A DNA stretch of 64,000 bases from Megaustenia siamemsis (Eukaryota; Mollusca; Gastropoda; Stylommatophora; Ariophantidae), in assembly GCA_032433765.1 (NCBI GenBank), contig JAVIAB010000102.1, positions 8,383,021-8,447,020 of the forward strand. The letters are read 5' to 3'. The notes under the pieces were generated by a model. The model worked only from the letters and a program-made list of their open reading frames with translations. It made no database searches and was not told the origin of the DNA. Below are positions 21,346 through 32,200 of this stretch, piece by piece; position 1 is the stretch's first letter, and every line of letters begins with the position of its first letter. Both the position numbers and the translations under genes were made by a program.

Positions 21346-21515
21346 AGGTCATATGGGACTGGTTGGTTTCGAGGCAAGACGCCGGCCTCGAGACAGAGAG
21401 GTTGTAGGTTCAAATCCCAGCTACACCAGTTGGGATTTTTATTTATGATTTCTCTCTGCGGTAACCACTTCTGGTCTCAGCAGCGAGGCCCGACTTGAAA
21501 CGTCAGTTACTCATC
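21346..21515 (+). mobile_element. S2 SINE, 5' half (split by the palindromic element)
   Basis: Head with GACTGGTTGGTTTCGAGGC and box B-like GGTTCAAATCC, body to CAGTTACTCATC. It continues at 34115. The last six bases are the target duplication. Confidence 0.8.
21510..21515. other. Target-site duplication, left (CTCATC)
   Basis: The 6-bp CTCATC is repeated at 34109-34114. The uninterrupted S2 copy at 343-661 has a single CTCATC at this point (ACTCATCGACG). Confidence 0.9.
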
Positions 21516-21575
21516 AGTAGTATACAAGGGTCCAACTGTTAACCATTTAGGCGCTAAATTAACAAAGATATATAG

Positions 21576-21594
21576 TAGGCGCGCGGCGCGCCTA
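21576..21594. repeat. Subterminal GC palindrome, left
   Basis: TAGGCGCGCGGCGCGCCTA is a perfect 9+1+9 inverted repeat 60 bp from the left end. It is mirrored at 34027-34045. It could form a small hairpin or bind a protein near the end; its function is unknown. Confidence 0.8.
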
Positions 21595-21799
21595 ATGTAC
21601 ATGAGAGACAGGGGGAGTTAACCGTGACATTTCGTGTCCAGATGTTGACCTCTAGTCCAGGTGACCCGGAAGTGACGTGTTTATGTCTGGTGTGTGCTGA
21701 CTTTGGAGTTCTTTATGTACTTGAGCGATAGTGATAGGTTAGTAGATTATACAACATCATTGAAAAACATTAAATATAAGACAGAAGACAAAGATATAT

Positions 21800-21813
21800 T
21801 TTATTCTTTTATT
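21800..21813 (-). terminator. Polyadenylation signals, left polB
   Basis: Two AATAAA hexamers on the minus strand (21800-21805 and 21808-21813), about 200 bases beyond the polB stop codon and followed by a T-rich stretch. Confidence 0.6.
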
Positions 21814-22014
21814 ATCTCAATAGGTGTATAACATACAGTGGATATTATATAACATTACAAACATATTCAGTACATTGAGGCAATATATAGTACATGGATA
21901 ACATTTATTTATAGATAGGTAGTTGGGTGTCTGCTTAGCGTTGTGTCATAAATGAATCATAAGGGGTGAAACTGTTAGAGATTGCTGGGTAGTCTAAGCT
22001 GGTAGTGTAAAGAG

Positions 22015-25000
22015 TTAAATATCTAGAGGAGTTGTCGAGACGTTATCATCAGCTACCTTTCTTTTTATATAGAAATAGGAAAGAGCATTTCTTGTTTGAC
22101 TGTAGGAAAATATGGAATTATTTAAGACTTTGAAACCTACATTTTTCCCACCCTTGGCCTTTTGCGTGGCGAGAACCTCTAAAAACATATCTTTATCTAA
22201 GTTGTTGTGTTGCTTGCTTAGCCCTTTACAACTGATTTTATCATAATCCCCACTACAATGGTACGTCTTACTACATAAGCTAACAAGAGCTGTCCCTACG
22301 TACTCTAGTTTAAAAAGCCCAGGCGTTCGTTTGGTGTACGCTTTAACACCCTTACAGTTTATACAGTCTGTCTTGCTAACATGCTCATCGCAAAACTCGG
22401 CAGGAAACCAGTCTTTATATACACTATTAAACTCATCCCGCAGCCCTGACTTAACTATGTCCTCCAACTTAGGTGCGCTTAAGGCTAAGTATAAACTATC
22501 AGTATCTGTTTCACATAACTGAAAGTTGGACCTATCTACAAACTTATCTAAGAACTCGAAATAAAAATCTAACATACGAAGTTTTGCATATTGATAGACG
22601 AAGAAACCGATTTGTAGGGGCAAGTCCCAAACAGTTTTCTTTTTCTCCATCTCAATTTCAAAAAGATCCTCCCCTATTTCAGTCATCTTTTTAAACCGGG
22701 AACTATTAATCATTTTCGATATCTCATCCCCCTGAACGTACGAGACAGCGCTATGATTGACCTTATTGGTTAGAGTCTTCCCGTAGGCCGAGTTTCCTAA
22801 GAGCTTCATCGTATCGCTTACTATAGATTGACTTTCGTCTAGATCACCAGCCCTCCTAGCGTCAGAAACCATTTCGCCAAACTTTTTAAAACAACTAGAC
22901 GGTTGATATTCTATCACTTGATAAATTTTTGTTACCTCCAATCCGTGGTCTAAATACCATTTTAACAGTGGTGTTGCCAACCAAATTTTTTCCCCGACAT
23001 AACTACCGATTAGGGTGCGACGAGGGGTTGACAACAAGTTATGTTTGAGGGCATATTCACCCATAAACGGGCCAATATCATCACGCGTGACGTCAATATT
23101 TTTGAAAATTGGAGTCATCTCACTGAAATGTTCCTTCAGGCGATCGGGGACGTGTAGATCACATTCTACTAAACCAAAACATGTCCCATCTGAAACAGAA
23201 GCCAGAATCTGTTTATCACTGAGAGGGAGCCCTTCTTTAGAGTAAGAGGGTCTAGCTCTAGGGATGGCTTTAGAAAGGAAAGCCCTAATGGTTGGGTCAG
23301 ACTTTTTCAGAGCCTGCCACTCACATTCCCACATAACTTCTACTGGGACTTTTACCTCCTCGGTTAGGTAGGTGTGTATCTCACATGTTTTTTCAAACAG
23401 CTCGAACAAGGGCTTATTATTAACAGGGTTGCTATCTTTATCTTTGGTGAGGGGACAGTCTTTGTGACCATGGTACAGACAACCATGAAAATTGTAACCT
23501 CTTCTATTGGATTTATCCCACCCATCCACGGGGATATTTCTAGCACCTAATCGAAACTCCCTCCCGTTAAACTGAGTTTTCAACTCCACCCCTTTTTGGT
23601 GGGCGACCCACGTTAGCCACTCTCTACTTTGTTGGACATAATAGTTATCTTTTTCGACCCTAAACCCGGTCTCCATTCTTCTAATAATTGGATAATCTGT
23701 TGGCATTGGGTTCATCAGAGCCCAAAGATACAAAGCGTTGGCATCGTAACCTTGGATGGATTTGACTAGCTTTCCGCCCCTAATAAGCGTTTTGCCTACC
23801 TCGTGATACCTATGGAAAATTATAGAGGGACCCCCAACGATATTATCTCTAATCATTTTGTGTAGACTCGCCTGTTTGCTCGAACATAAACTAAACATTA
23901 CACCCCTATCAACGGTCTTAAAAAGATACTTTAAACAAACACCAGGAACCGAAATGGCGTCTTTAAAACAGTCTACACCCCGCTCCCCATAAAAGCGAAC
24001 CTGCTGCTCCAAGGCTTCTAAGAATGGGACTACATCTTTGTTGTTATACCACACCAAAAAGTCCCTAAGTGTGGTCATGTTATTGTCCTGCCATACCTTT
24101 TTGCACAGAGCGTACTCCTCCTTGGAAATGTTGGAATTTTTTAACGACGAATAAAACGCTTCGTGTGGGGGTAGTTCTGTCTCCTCCAACTTTTGGGGGT
24201 CGTCTATATATTCATAACAAAAGTAACCCTTTGTCTCACTAATCTTATAAGCCGCCAGATATTTACTATAGCTAAACCCGGGGGCTAGATAGTTTATTAT
24301 ATCTAAGAATTTTAGATTCGGCGTTGCAATACACATAAAGTTATTGTTTCTTTTAACTATAAACTTGAACGGTTTTGCTACTTTGTAGTCTCCTTCCATT
24401 GTATCTTCCTCTTCTTCGTTAGCAGCAGCGGCTTCTTCTTCCTCTTCCATACTATCGCCTTCTTCGTCCACTTGTGGAGCGGCATCCATGAAGTGCTTTA
24501 TTAAATAAGGTTTAATGACGTTGACGTCATATTTCCCCGAGTTAAACCCTATTACTGGAAGCTCTTTTAAATACTCATCAAACCTAACTACTATCTTGTC
24601 TTTATTCAGTTCATGGAGTTGAGTAAAAATACTTTCAAACCGAGATCGCAATAACGAGTAGGCCTTATCAGCTATACCAGTGAGATAATCAAGCATCTGA
24701 CTAACTAAAATTTGTGGGTCACCCTTGGTTATGAAGCATTTTGGGGCCTCCCACCCAGGGACATTTGACGCTACAGAGCAGGAGAGGGGCATGTGTTTAG
24801 CTACAAAGGTAGTCGAGTGCGTCTCTTGGGGAACATTCCCATTATCAAAATAACATTCATAATCGAATGTCGCCCTGAATGGGTAAATAAAACACGCTGG
24901 AGTACTTATTCCTTCAGCGCTGATTGCGTCCCATACACTTTCAGGTGAAGAATAAACACCACCTTTATATGTCTCTACAGCCATATCCCCAGTGCAAGTT

Positions 25001-26358
25001 TTTTCGTGCCTATCCATACGCCCAAACTTTTTCCACAATTTCCCACATTTTCCACAAGAAAAGCTTTTACTAGCCCTGGAAAGATCGTTTATATAAAAGA
25101 AGTGGTTTTTGTAAAGTAAAAGACGGAGAGTTTCACTATAACTACTGCCACTTCTCAGGACAATACGCAAGGCTTGTTCAGAATCAAACTCAAAAATATC
25201 TATGTTTACTGAAAAACAACTTTCTAAGAGAGACATTTCAGCAAGAGTTACACCGTGAAAGTTACTTAACTTTAGAGACGGGTTAAACTGTTTGAAAAGT
25301 AGTCTTGAAGCCTTCCTAACATTAGTATTTGAAGTTCCTCGATGGACAGCTAGACAACGGAAGAAGCAGAGATTATCATTGTAAACTTTAGAATGGGAAT
25401 CGGTTTGAAGGATATTAATGCCGTAGTTGGATGTAATGTAGGGTGGGATATCTATCAGACACCCTATAGGATAATCTTGAAGTTTATAAATATAAACACT
25501 CGTACTGACTAATGATTCTAAGGTATATTTGGTTGTCTCCCTGTTTTTATTTGCATACCCTAATATATCACTTTCATTTAATCTATCAACAAATGTTTCA
25601 AAATCATTTCTGTTGTTAACTAACAGGGGTTTGTCTAATCCTGTCGCGTTATTCGAGCTGGCGTGAAAGTAACGCAGTCCCTGTGTCTCTCTATGTCTTA
25701 AGACTAGATGATGACTATAATTCACCTTGAAACGCTTTTTCTGGGCTTGGAAGATTGGGGTTACAAGGGTCTTCCAATCTATAGGAGTATCAGGTTGATG
25801 AAATATAGTGTATGTGTCCATGTATTTGGTCCTACGTTCATGTGTTCTAATAGCTAACCAGTTGTTCTTATATATCTTCCTAATATCTTGAGGTAACTTA
25901 TTTAATGAGTCTATTTCATTAATACGTCTTGGTCTCTTTGAGGGCTCTTGAGTCGAACTCTTTACTGCCCGCTTGCGTGAGGTTGTCGATACAAGTGGAC
26001 CCGCTTGCGTTGATGGTGTTGAGGTGTCCACAGCTATGTCATGGCTAGCAAGATGTACTTGCAGATGGCTTGCCCCAGTGAATATTTGTTGACAGATGTG
26101 GCAGATATATGAGGTAACACTGGGTTCTTTTGAAAGTACGTGATCGGCTGACACAGGAGTTGGTAACGCTGGAACTACTGAGGCAAGAGATACAGGATGC
26201 TCTGTCTTGATATGCTTGGCAAGATTGTAAGCTCTATTATAAATTCGTTCACAAACATCACATTTGTATTCCTGACGCCCATGTACACTAGCAACATGGC
26301 GTTTTAGGTCTCGGCTCCGGGTGAAAGTTTTGGCACAGATATGACAAGTGTTAGACAT
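22015..26358 (-). CDS. polB: Zinc-finger family-B DNA polymerase (intact copy)
   Basis: 1447 aa, no internal stop. Three C2H2 fingers lead (C5-C8-H21-H26, C33-C36-H49-H54, C86-C89-H102-H106), then a basic nuclear-localisation-like stretch (SRKRAVKSSTQEPSKRPRR, 127-145). A D-x-x-C-x-F-R block around C331 with H419 resembles an OTU-type cysteine protease (inference), followed by a fourth finger (CGKCGKLW..HEKTC). The 3'-5' exonuclease has Exo I FDYE (D499/E501), Exo II N606..Y-D611 and Exo III Y771-x3-D775, with a Glu-rich insert after Exo II. The polymerase palm has motif A YDANALY (D872), motif B K1185-LLGN1189-SAYG and motif C DTDS (D1285/D1287). The FHGCLYHGH block between A and B resembles a Vsr-like nuclease fold (inference). 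All catalytic residues are present. The ATG at 26358 is preferred over the in-frame ATG at 26424 because a splice acceptor (TTTTCCACAG) directly precedes it. Confidence 0.92.
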   Translation of the reverse strand: MSNTCHICAKTFTRSRDLKRHVASVHGRQEYKCDVCERIYNRAYNLAKHIKTEHPVSLASVVPALPTPVSADHVLSKEPSVTSYICHICQQIFTGASHLQVHLASHDIAVDTSTPSTQAGPLVSTTSRKRAVKSSTQEPSKRPRRINEIDSLNKLPQDIRKIYKNNWLAIRTHERRTKYMDTYTIFHQPDTPIDWKTLVTPIFQAQKKRFKVNYSHHLVLRHRETQGLRYFHASSNNATGLDKPLLVNNRNDFETFVDRLNESDILGYANKNRETTKYTLESLVSTSVYIYKLQDYPIGCLIDIPPYITSNYGINILQTDSHSKVYNDNLCFFRCLAVHRGTSNTNVRKASRLLFKQFNPSLKLSNFHGVTLAEMSLLESCFSVNIDIFEFDSEQALRIVLRSGSSYSETLRLLLYKNHFFYINDLSRASKSFSCGKCGKLWKKFGRMDRHEKTCTGDMAVETYKGGVYSSPESVWDAISAEGISTPACFIYPFRATFDYECYFDNGNVPQETHSTTFVAKHMPLSCSVASNVPGWEAPKCFITKGDPQILVSQMLDYLTGIADKAYSLLRSRFESIFTQLHELNKDKIVVRFDEYLKELPVIGFNSGKYDVNVIKPYLIKHFMDAAPQVDEEGDSMEEEEEAAAANEEEEDTMEGDYKVAKPFKFIVKRNNNFMCIATPNLKFLDIINYLAPGFSYSKYLAAYKISETKGYFCYEYIDDPQKLEETELPPHEAFYSSLKNSNISKEEYALCKKVWQDNNMTTLRDFLVWYNNKDVVPFLEALEQQVRFYGERGVDCFKDAISVPGVCLKYLFKTVDRGVMFSLCSSKQASLHKMIRDNIVGGPSIIFHRYHEVGKTLIRGGKLVKSIQGYDANALYLWALMNPMPTDYPIIRRMETGFRVEKDNYYVQQSREWLTWVAHQKGVELKTQFNGREFRLGARNIPVDGWDKSNRRGYNFHGCLYHGHKDCPLTKDKDSNPVNNKPLFELFEKTCEIHTYLTEEVKVPVEVMWECEWQALKKSDPTIRAFLSKAIPRARPSYSKEGLPLSDKQILASVSDGTCFGLVECDLHVPDRLKEHFSEMTPIFKNIDVTRDDIGPFMGEYALKHNLLSTPRRTLIGSYVGEKIWLATPLLKWYLDHGLEVTKIYQVIEYQPSSCFKKFGEMVSDARRAGDLDESQSIVSDTMKLLGNSAYGKTLTNKVNHSAVSYVQGDEISKMINSSRFKKMTEIGEDLFEIEMEKKKTVWDLPLQIGFFVYQYAKLRMLDFYFEFLDKFVDRSNFQLCETDTDSLYLALSAPKLEDIVKSGLRDEFNSVYKDWFPAEFCDEHVSKTDCINCKGVKAYTKRTPGLFKLEYVGTALVSLCSKTYHCSGDYDKISCKGLSKQHNNLDKDMFLEVLATQKAKGGKNVGFKVLNNSIFSYSQTRNALSYFYIKRKVADDNVSTTPLDI

Positions 26359-26585
26359 CTGTGGAAAAGAAATTGAAACATTACAAGAAAAGAAAACAAG
26401 AAAAGTAAACAACGAGATACACAAACTATCGAAATTAGGTTACAAAAGTAACACGTGGATACTAAAAAACCAACTTAGCGAAGTTAGGTCACAAAAGTAA
26501 CACGTGGATACTAAACAACCAACTTATCGAAAATAGGTTACTAAAGTAACATACTATAACATTAAAGATCTAATATAACACTTAC
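26359..26585 (-). other. Leader intron of the left polB
   Basis: Minus-strand donor GTAAGT at 26585 and acceptor TTTTCCACAG ending at 26359, just before the ATG, with a long pyrimidine tract. The intron contains ~57-bp repeated blocks, two of them with AACACGTGGATACTAAA (a CACGTG E-box core). Confidence 0.7.
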
Positions 26586-26639
26586 TTTTTATGTGTTTGA
26601 AGGTACAAGACACATCCGTCGGCAACAACTGTAAGCGAA

Positions 26640-26830
26640 AGTCTGATTACAAGCTTCACAGTCGCGTTATATATACACGCCAGAAACACCGGAAGTGTTA
26701 CTAAAAATAGAACTGACCGCTGATGCAATACCGGAAGTGTTACTAAAAATAGCTTTTGACTGCTGACGTGATGCCAGTGGAGTTTCTAAAAATAGATTTT
26801 GACCTATGATGCAATACCAGGCGACTTTAT
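26640..26830 (-). promoter_or_regulatory. Promoter of the left polB
   Basis: TATATATAA on the minus strand at 26667-26675, with a TCAGACT initiator-like start about 25-30 bases downstream (near 26645). Upstream, three imperfect ~56-bp blocks each carry CTATTTTTAG. Two of them also have ACTTCCGG, an ETS-type core. The mirror copy is in the right arm. Confidence 0.65.
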
Positions 26831-26879
26831 AGGAGTTTTTCCCCTTGACCCTTTATGAGGGGACGCCCATGAAACTGTT

Positions 26880-27600
26880 AGAAATAGTAAATTTACACTA
26901 GGGTTACTCCAAACTTTATATTAAGCATCCCCATAGCAAAAATTTACATAAAAACAACTTTTGAAATTACTACCCCTGTACCCATTTTTGGCGGTTACGC
27001 CCATGAAACTGTTAAAAATAGTCAATTTAACATCTAGACATACCACAAACTTTATATTAAGCATCCCCGTATCAAGAATTTACTAAAAAACCACTTTTGA
27101 AATTACTACCCCCGTACCCATTTTTGGCGGTTACGCCCATGAAACTGTTAAAAATAGTAAATTTAACCTCTAGACATACCACAAACTTTATATTAACCAT
27201 CCCCGTATCAAGAAGTTACATAAAAACAACTTTTGAAATTACTACCCCTGTACCCATTTTTGGCGGTTACGCCCTTGAAACTGTTAAAAGTAGTAAATTT
27301 AACATCTAGACATACCCCAAACTTTATATTAGTCATCCCCATATCAAGAATTTACATAAAAACAACTTTTGAAATTACTACCCCCGTACCCATTTTGGCG
27401 GTTACGCCCATGAAATCGATACAAAATTGAAATTTAACCTCTAGACATACCCCAAACATAATATTTGACACGCCCATATCAAGAATTTACATAAAAACAA
27501 CTTTTGAAATTACTACCCCAGTACCCATTTTTGGCGGTTACGCCCATGAAATCGATAAAAAATTGAAATTTAACCTATTGGTATACCTCAAACATAATAT
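26880..27600. repeat. 136-bp iterons, left arm (five units)
   Basis: Five tandem units of about 136 bp, each containing CTTTTGAAATTACTACC and TTTTTGGCGGTTACGCCCAT. GGCG-GTTA-CGCC is itself a small inverted repeat. They lie between the polB promoter and the spacer. Short frames seen here are incidental. Confidence 0.85.
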
Positions 27601-27657
27601 GTGACACGCCCATGTATCAAATTTGCCTAAAAAATCAACCAAAAATTAGTAGTATAG

Positions 27658-27837
27658 AATGGCACTTAGGATGGATAGACTATAAGGAAAAATGTAGACT
27701 CTCATATAAGAAAAAAAAATGAAGACTCTCATATAAGGAAAAACGGCACCAAAAAATGTGCTTCCATGTACGGGTAGACTATTTATATAAGGATTTATGT
27801 GCGGCTGGAAGGACATTCAGGGGTCCAAATTGACATA
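27658..27837. other. Central unique spacer of the palindrome
   Basis: 180 bp with no inverted partner: the loop if the arms pair. It contains a direct repeat of AGACTCTCATATAAG (near 27693 and 27724) and a GGGGTCCAAATTG stretch resembling the AGGGTCCAACTG of the outer termini. Both arms end here with an AGTAGTATAG motif close to the terminal AGTAGTATAC. Confidence 0.75.
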
Positions 27838-27879
27838 CTATACTACTAATTTTTGGTTGATTTTTAGGCAAATTTGATA

Positions 27880-28760
27880 CATGGGCGTGTCACATATTAT
27901 GTTTGAGGTATACCAATAGGTTAAATTTCAATTTTTTATCGATTTCATGGGCGTAACCGCCAAAAATGGGTACTGGGGTAGTAATTTCAAAAGTTGTTTT
28001 TATGTAAATTCTTGATATGGGCGTGTCAAATATTATGTTTGGGGTATGTCTAGAGGTTAAATTTCAATTTTTATCGATTTCATGGGCGTAACCGCCAAAA
28101 ATGGGTACTGGGTAGTAATTTCAAAAGTTGTTTTTATGTAAATTCTTGATATGGGCGTGTCAAATATTATGTTTGGGGTATGTCTAGAGGTTAAATTTCA
28201 ATTTTTATCGATTTCATGGGCGTAACCGCCAAAAATGGGTACTGGGGTAGTAATTTCAAAAGTTGTTTTTATGTAAATTCTTGATATGGGCGTGTCAAAT
28301 ATTATGTTTGGGGTATGTCTAGATGTTAAATTTCAATTTTTTATCGATTTCATGGGCGTAACCGCCAAAAATGGGTACAGGGGTAGTAATTTCAAAAGTT
28401 GTTTTTATGTAAATTCTTGATATGGGGATGGTTAATATAAAGTTTGTGGTATGTCTAGAGGTTAAATTTACTATTTTTAACAGTTTCATGGGCGTAACCG
28501 CCAAAAATGGGTACGGGGGTAGTAATTTCAAAAGTGGTTTTTTAGTAAATTCTTGATACGGGGATGCTTAATATAAAGTTTGTGGTATGTCTAGATGTTA
28601 AATTGACTATTTTTAACAGTTTCATGGGCGTAACCGCCAAAAATGGGTACAGGGGTAGTAATTTCAAAAGTTGTTTTTATGTAAATTTTTGCTATGGGGA
28701 TGCTTAATATAAAGTTTGGAGTAACCCTAGTGTAAATTTACTATTTCTAACAGTTTCATG
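27880..28760. repeat. 136-bp iterons, right arm (six units)
   Basis: The mirror image of the left iterons with one more unit. The ATGGGCGTAACCGCCAAAAA core repeats every ~136 bp at about 27950, 28086, 28222, 28357, 28492 and 28627. The additional unit accounts for most of the 129-bp length difference between arms. Confidence 0.85.
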
Positions 28761-28809
28761 GGCGTCCCCTCATAAAGGGTCAAGGGGAAAAACTCCTATA
28801 AAGTCGCCT

Positions 28810-29000
28810 GGTATTGCATCATAGGTCAAAATCTATTTTTAGAAACTCCACTGGCATCACGTCAGCAGTCAAAAGCTATTTTTAGTAACACTTCCGGTAT
28901 TGCATCAGCGGTCAGTTCTATTTTTAGTAACACTTCCGGTGTTTCTGGCGTGTATATATAACGCGACTGTGAAGCTTGTAATCAGACTTTCGCTTACAGT
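28810..29000 (+). promoter_or_regulatory. Promoter of the right polB
   Basis: TATATATAA at 28953-28961, initiator-like TCAGACT at 28982-28988 and upstream ACTTCCGG motifs, as in the left arm. Confidence 0.65.
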
Positions 29001-29042
29001 TGTTGCCGACGGATGTGTCTTGTACCTTCAAACACATAAAAA

Positions 29043-29269
29043 GTAAGTGTTATATTAGATCTTTAATGTTATAGTATGTTACTTTAGTAACCTATTTTCG
29101 ATAAGTTGGTTGTTTAGTATCCACGTGTTACTTTTGTGACCTAACTTCGCTAAGTTGGTTTTTTAGTATCCACGTGTTACTTTTGTAACCTAATTTCGAT
29201 AGTTTGTGTATCTCGTTGTTTACTTTTCTTGTTTTCTTTTCTTGTAATGTTTCAATTTCTTTTCCACAG
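29043..29269 (+). other. Leader intron of the right polB
   Basis: GTAAGT donor at 29043, TTTTCCACAG acceptor ending at 29269, identical in layout to the left arm. Confidence 0.7.
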
Positions 29270-32200
29270 ATGTCTAACACTTGTCATATCTGTGCCAAAA
29301 CTTTCACCCGGAGCCGAGACCTAAAACGCCATGTTGCTAGTGTACATGGGCGTCAGGAATACAAATGTGATGTTTGTGAACGAATTTATAATAGAGCTTA
29401 CAATCTTGCCAAGCATATCAAGACAGAGCATCCTGTATCTCTTGCCTCAGTAGTTCCAGCGTTACCAACTCCTGTGTCAGCCGATCACGTACTTTCAAAA
29501 GAACCCAGTGTTACCTCATATATCTGCCACATCTGTCAACAAATATTCACTGGGGCAAGCCATCTGCAAGTACATCTTGCTAGCCATGACATAGCTGTGG
29601 ACACCTCAACACCATCAACGCAAGCGGGTCCACTTGTATCGACAACCTCACGCAAGCGGGCAGTAAAGAGTTCGACTCAAGAGCCCTCAAAGAGACCAAG
29701 ACGTATTAATGAAATAGACTCATTAAATAAGTTACCTCAAGATATTAGGAAGATATATAAGAACAACTGGTTAGCTATTAGAACACATGAACGTAGGACC
29801 AAATACATGGACACATACACTATATTTCATCAACCTGATACTCCTATAGATTGGAAGACCCTTGTAACCCCAATCTTCCAAGCCCAGAAAAAGCGTTTCA
29901 AGGTGAATTATAGTCATCATCTAGTCTTAAGACATAGAGAGACACAGGGACTGCGTTACTTTCACGCCAGCTCGAATAACGCGACAGGATTAGACAAACC
30001 CTGTTAGTTAACAACAGAAATGATTTTGAAACATTTGTTGATAGATTAAATGAAAGTGATATATTAGGGTATGCAAATAAAAACAGGGAGACAACCAAAT
30101 ATACCTTAGAATCATTAGTCAGTACGAGTGTTTATATTTATAAACTTCAAGATTATCCTATAGGGTGTCTGATAGATATCCCACCCTACATTACATCCAA
30201 CTACGGCATTAATATCCTTCAAACCGATTCCCATTCTAAAGTTTACAATGATAATCTCTGCTTCTTCCGTTGTCTAGCTGTCCATCGAGGAACTTCAAAT
30301 ACTAATGTTAGGAAGGCTTCAAGACTACTTTTCAAACAGTTTAACCCGTCTCTAAAGTTAAGTAACTTTCACGGTGTAACTCTTGCTGAAATGTCTCTCT
30401 TAGAAAGTTGTTTTTCAGTAAACATAGATATTTTTGAGTTTGATTCTGAACAAGCCTTGCGTATTGTCCTGAGAAGTGGCAGTAGTTATAGTGAAACTCT
30501 CCGTCTTTTACTTTACAAAAACCACTTCTTTTATATAAACGATCTTTCCAGGGCTAGTAAAAGCTTTTCTTGTGGAAAATGTGGGAAATTGTGGAAAAAG
30601 TTTGGGCGTATGGATAGGCACGAAAAAACTTGCACTGGGGATATGGCTGTAGAGACATATAAAGGTGGTGTTTATTCTTCACCTGAAAGTGTATGGGACG
30701 CAATCAGCGCTGAAGGAATAAGTACTCCAGCGTGTTTTATTTACCCATTCAGGCGACATTCGATTATGAATGTTATTTTGATAATGGGAATGTTCCCCAA
30801 GAGACGCACTCGACTACCTTTGTAGCTAAACACATGCCCCTCTCCTGCTCTGTAGCGTCAAATGTCCCTGGGTGGGAGGCCCCAAAATGCTTCATAACCA
30901 AGGGTGACCCACAAATTTTAGTTAGTCAGATGCTTGATTATCTCACTGGTATAGCTGATAAGGCCTACTCGTTATTGCGATCTCGGTTTGAAAGTATTTT
31001 TACTCAACTCCATGAACTGAATAAAGACAAGATAGTAGTTAGGTTTGATGAGTATTTAAAAGAGCTTCCAGTAATAGGGTTTAACTCGGGGAAATATGAC
31101 GTCAACGTCATTAAACCTTATTTAATAAAGCACTTCATGGATGCCGCTCCACAAGTGGACGAAGAAGGCGATAGTATGGAAGAGGAAGAAGAAGCCGCTG
31201 CTGCTAACGAAGAAGAGGAAGATACAATGGAAGGAGACTACAAAGTAGCAAAACCGTTCAAGTTTATAGTTAAAAGAAACAATAACTTTATGTGTATTGC
31301 AACGCCGAATCTAAAATTCTTAGATATAATAAACTATCTAGCCCCCGGGTTTAGCTATAGTAAATATCTGGCGGCTTATAAGATTAGTGAGACAAAGGGT
31401 TACTTTTGTTATGAATATATAGACGACCCCCAAAAGTTGGAGGAGACAGAACTACCCCCACACGAAGCGTTTTATTCGTCGTTAAAAAATTCCAACATTT
31501 CCAAGGAGGAGTACGCTCTGTGCAAAAAGGTATGGCAGGACAATAACATGACCACACTTAGGGACTTTTTGGTGTGGTATAACAACAAAGATGTAGTCCC
31601 ATTCTTAGAAGCCTTGGAGCAGCAGGTTCGCTTTTATGGGGAGCGGGGTGTAGACTGTTTTAAAGACGCCATTTCGGTTCCTGGTGTTTGTTTAAAGTAT
31701 CTTTTTAAGACCGTTGATAGGGTGTAATGTTTAGTTTATGTTCGAGCAAACAGGCGAGTCTACACAAAATGATTAGAGATAATATCGTTGGGGGTCCCTC
31801 TATAATTTTCCATAGGTATCACGAGGTAGGCAAAACGCTTATTAGGGGCGGAAAGCTAGTCAAATCCATCCAAGGTTACGATGCCAACGCTTTGTATCTT
31901 TGGGCTCTGATGAACCCAATGCCAACAGATTATCCAATTATTAGAAGAATGGAGACCGGGTTTAGGGTCGAAAAAGATAACTATTATGTCCAACAAAGTA
32001 GAGAGTGGCTAACGTGGGTCGCCCACCAAAAAGGGGTGGAGTTGAAAACTCAGTTTAACGGGAGGGAGTTTCGATTAGGTGCTAGAAATATCCCCGTGGA
32101 TGGGTGGGATAAATCCAATAGAAGAGGTTACAATTTTCATGGTTGTCTGTACCATGGTCACAAAGACTGTCCCCTCACCAAAGATAAAGATAGCAACCCT

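Noticed and set aside
26359..26424. Upstream in-frame ATG (26424) as the polB start
   Set aside because: The extra 22 codons coincide with the polypyrimidine tract and acceptor of the leader intron; the ATG right after the AG fits better.
27097..28531. Short frames (KLLPPYPFLAVTP repeats) in the iterons
   Set aside because: They are the 136-bp repeat read in one frame, mirrored on both arms; no sign of translation.
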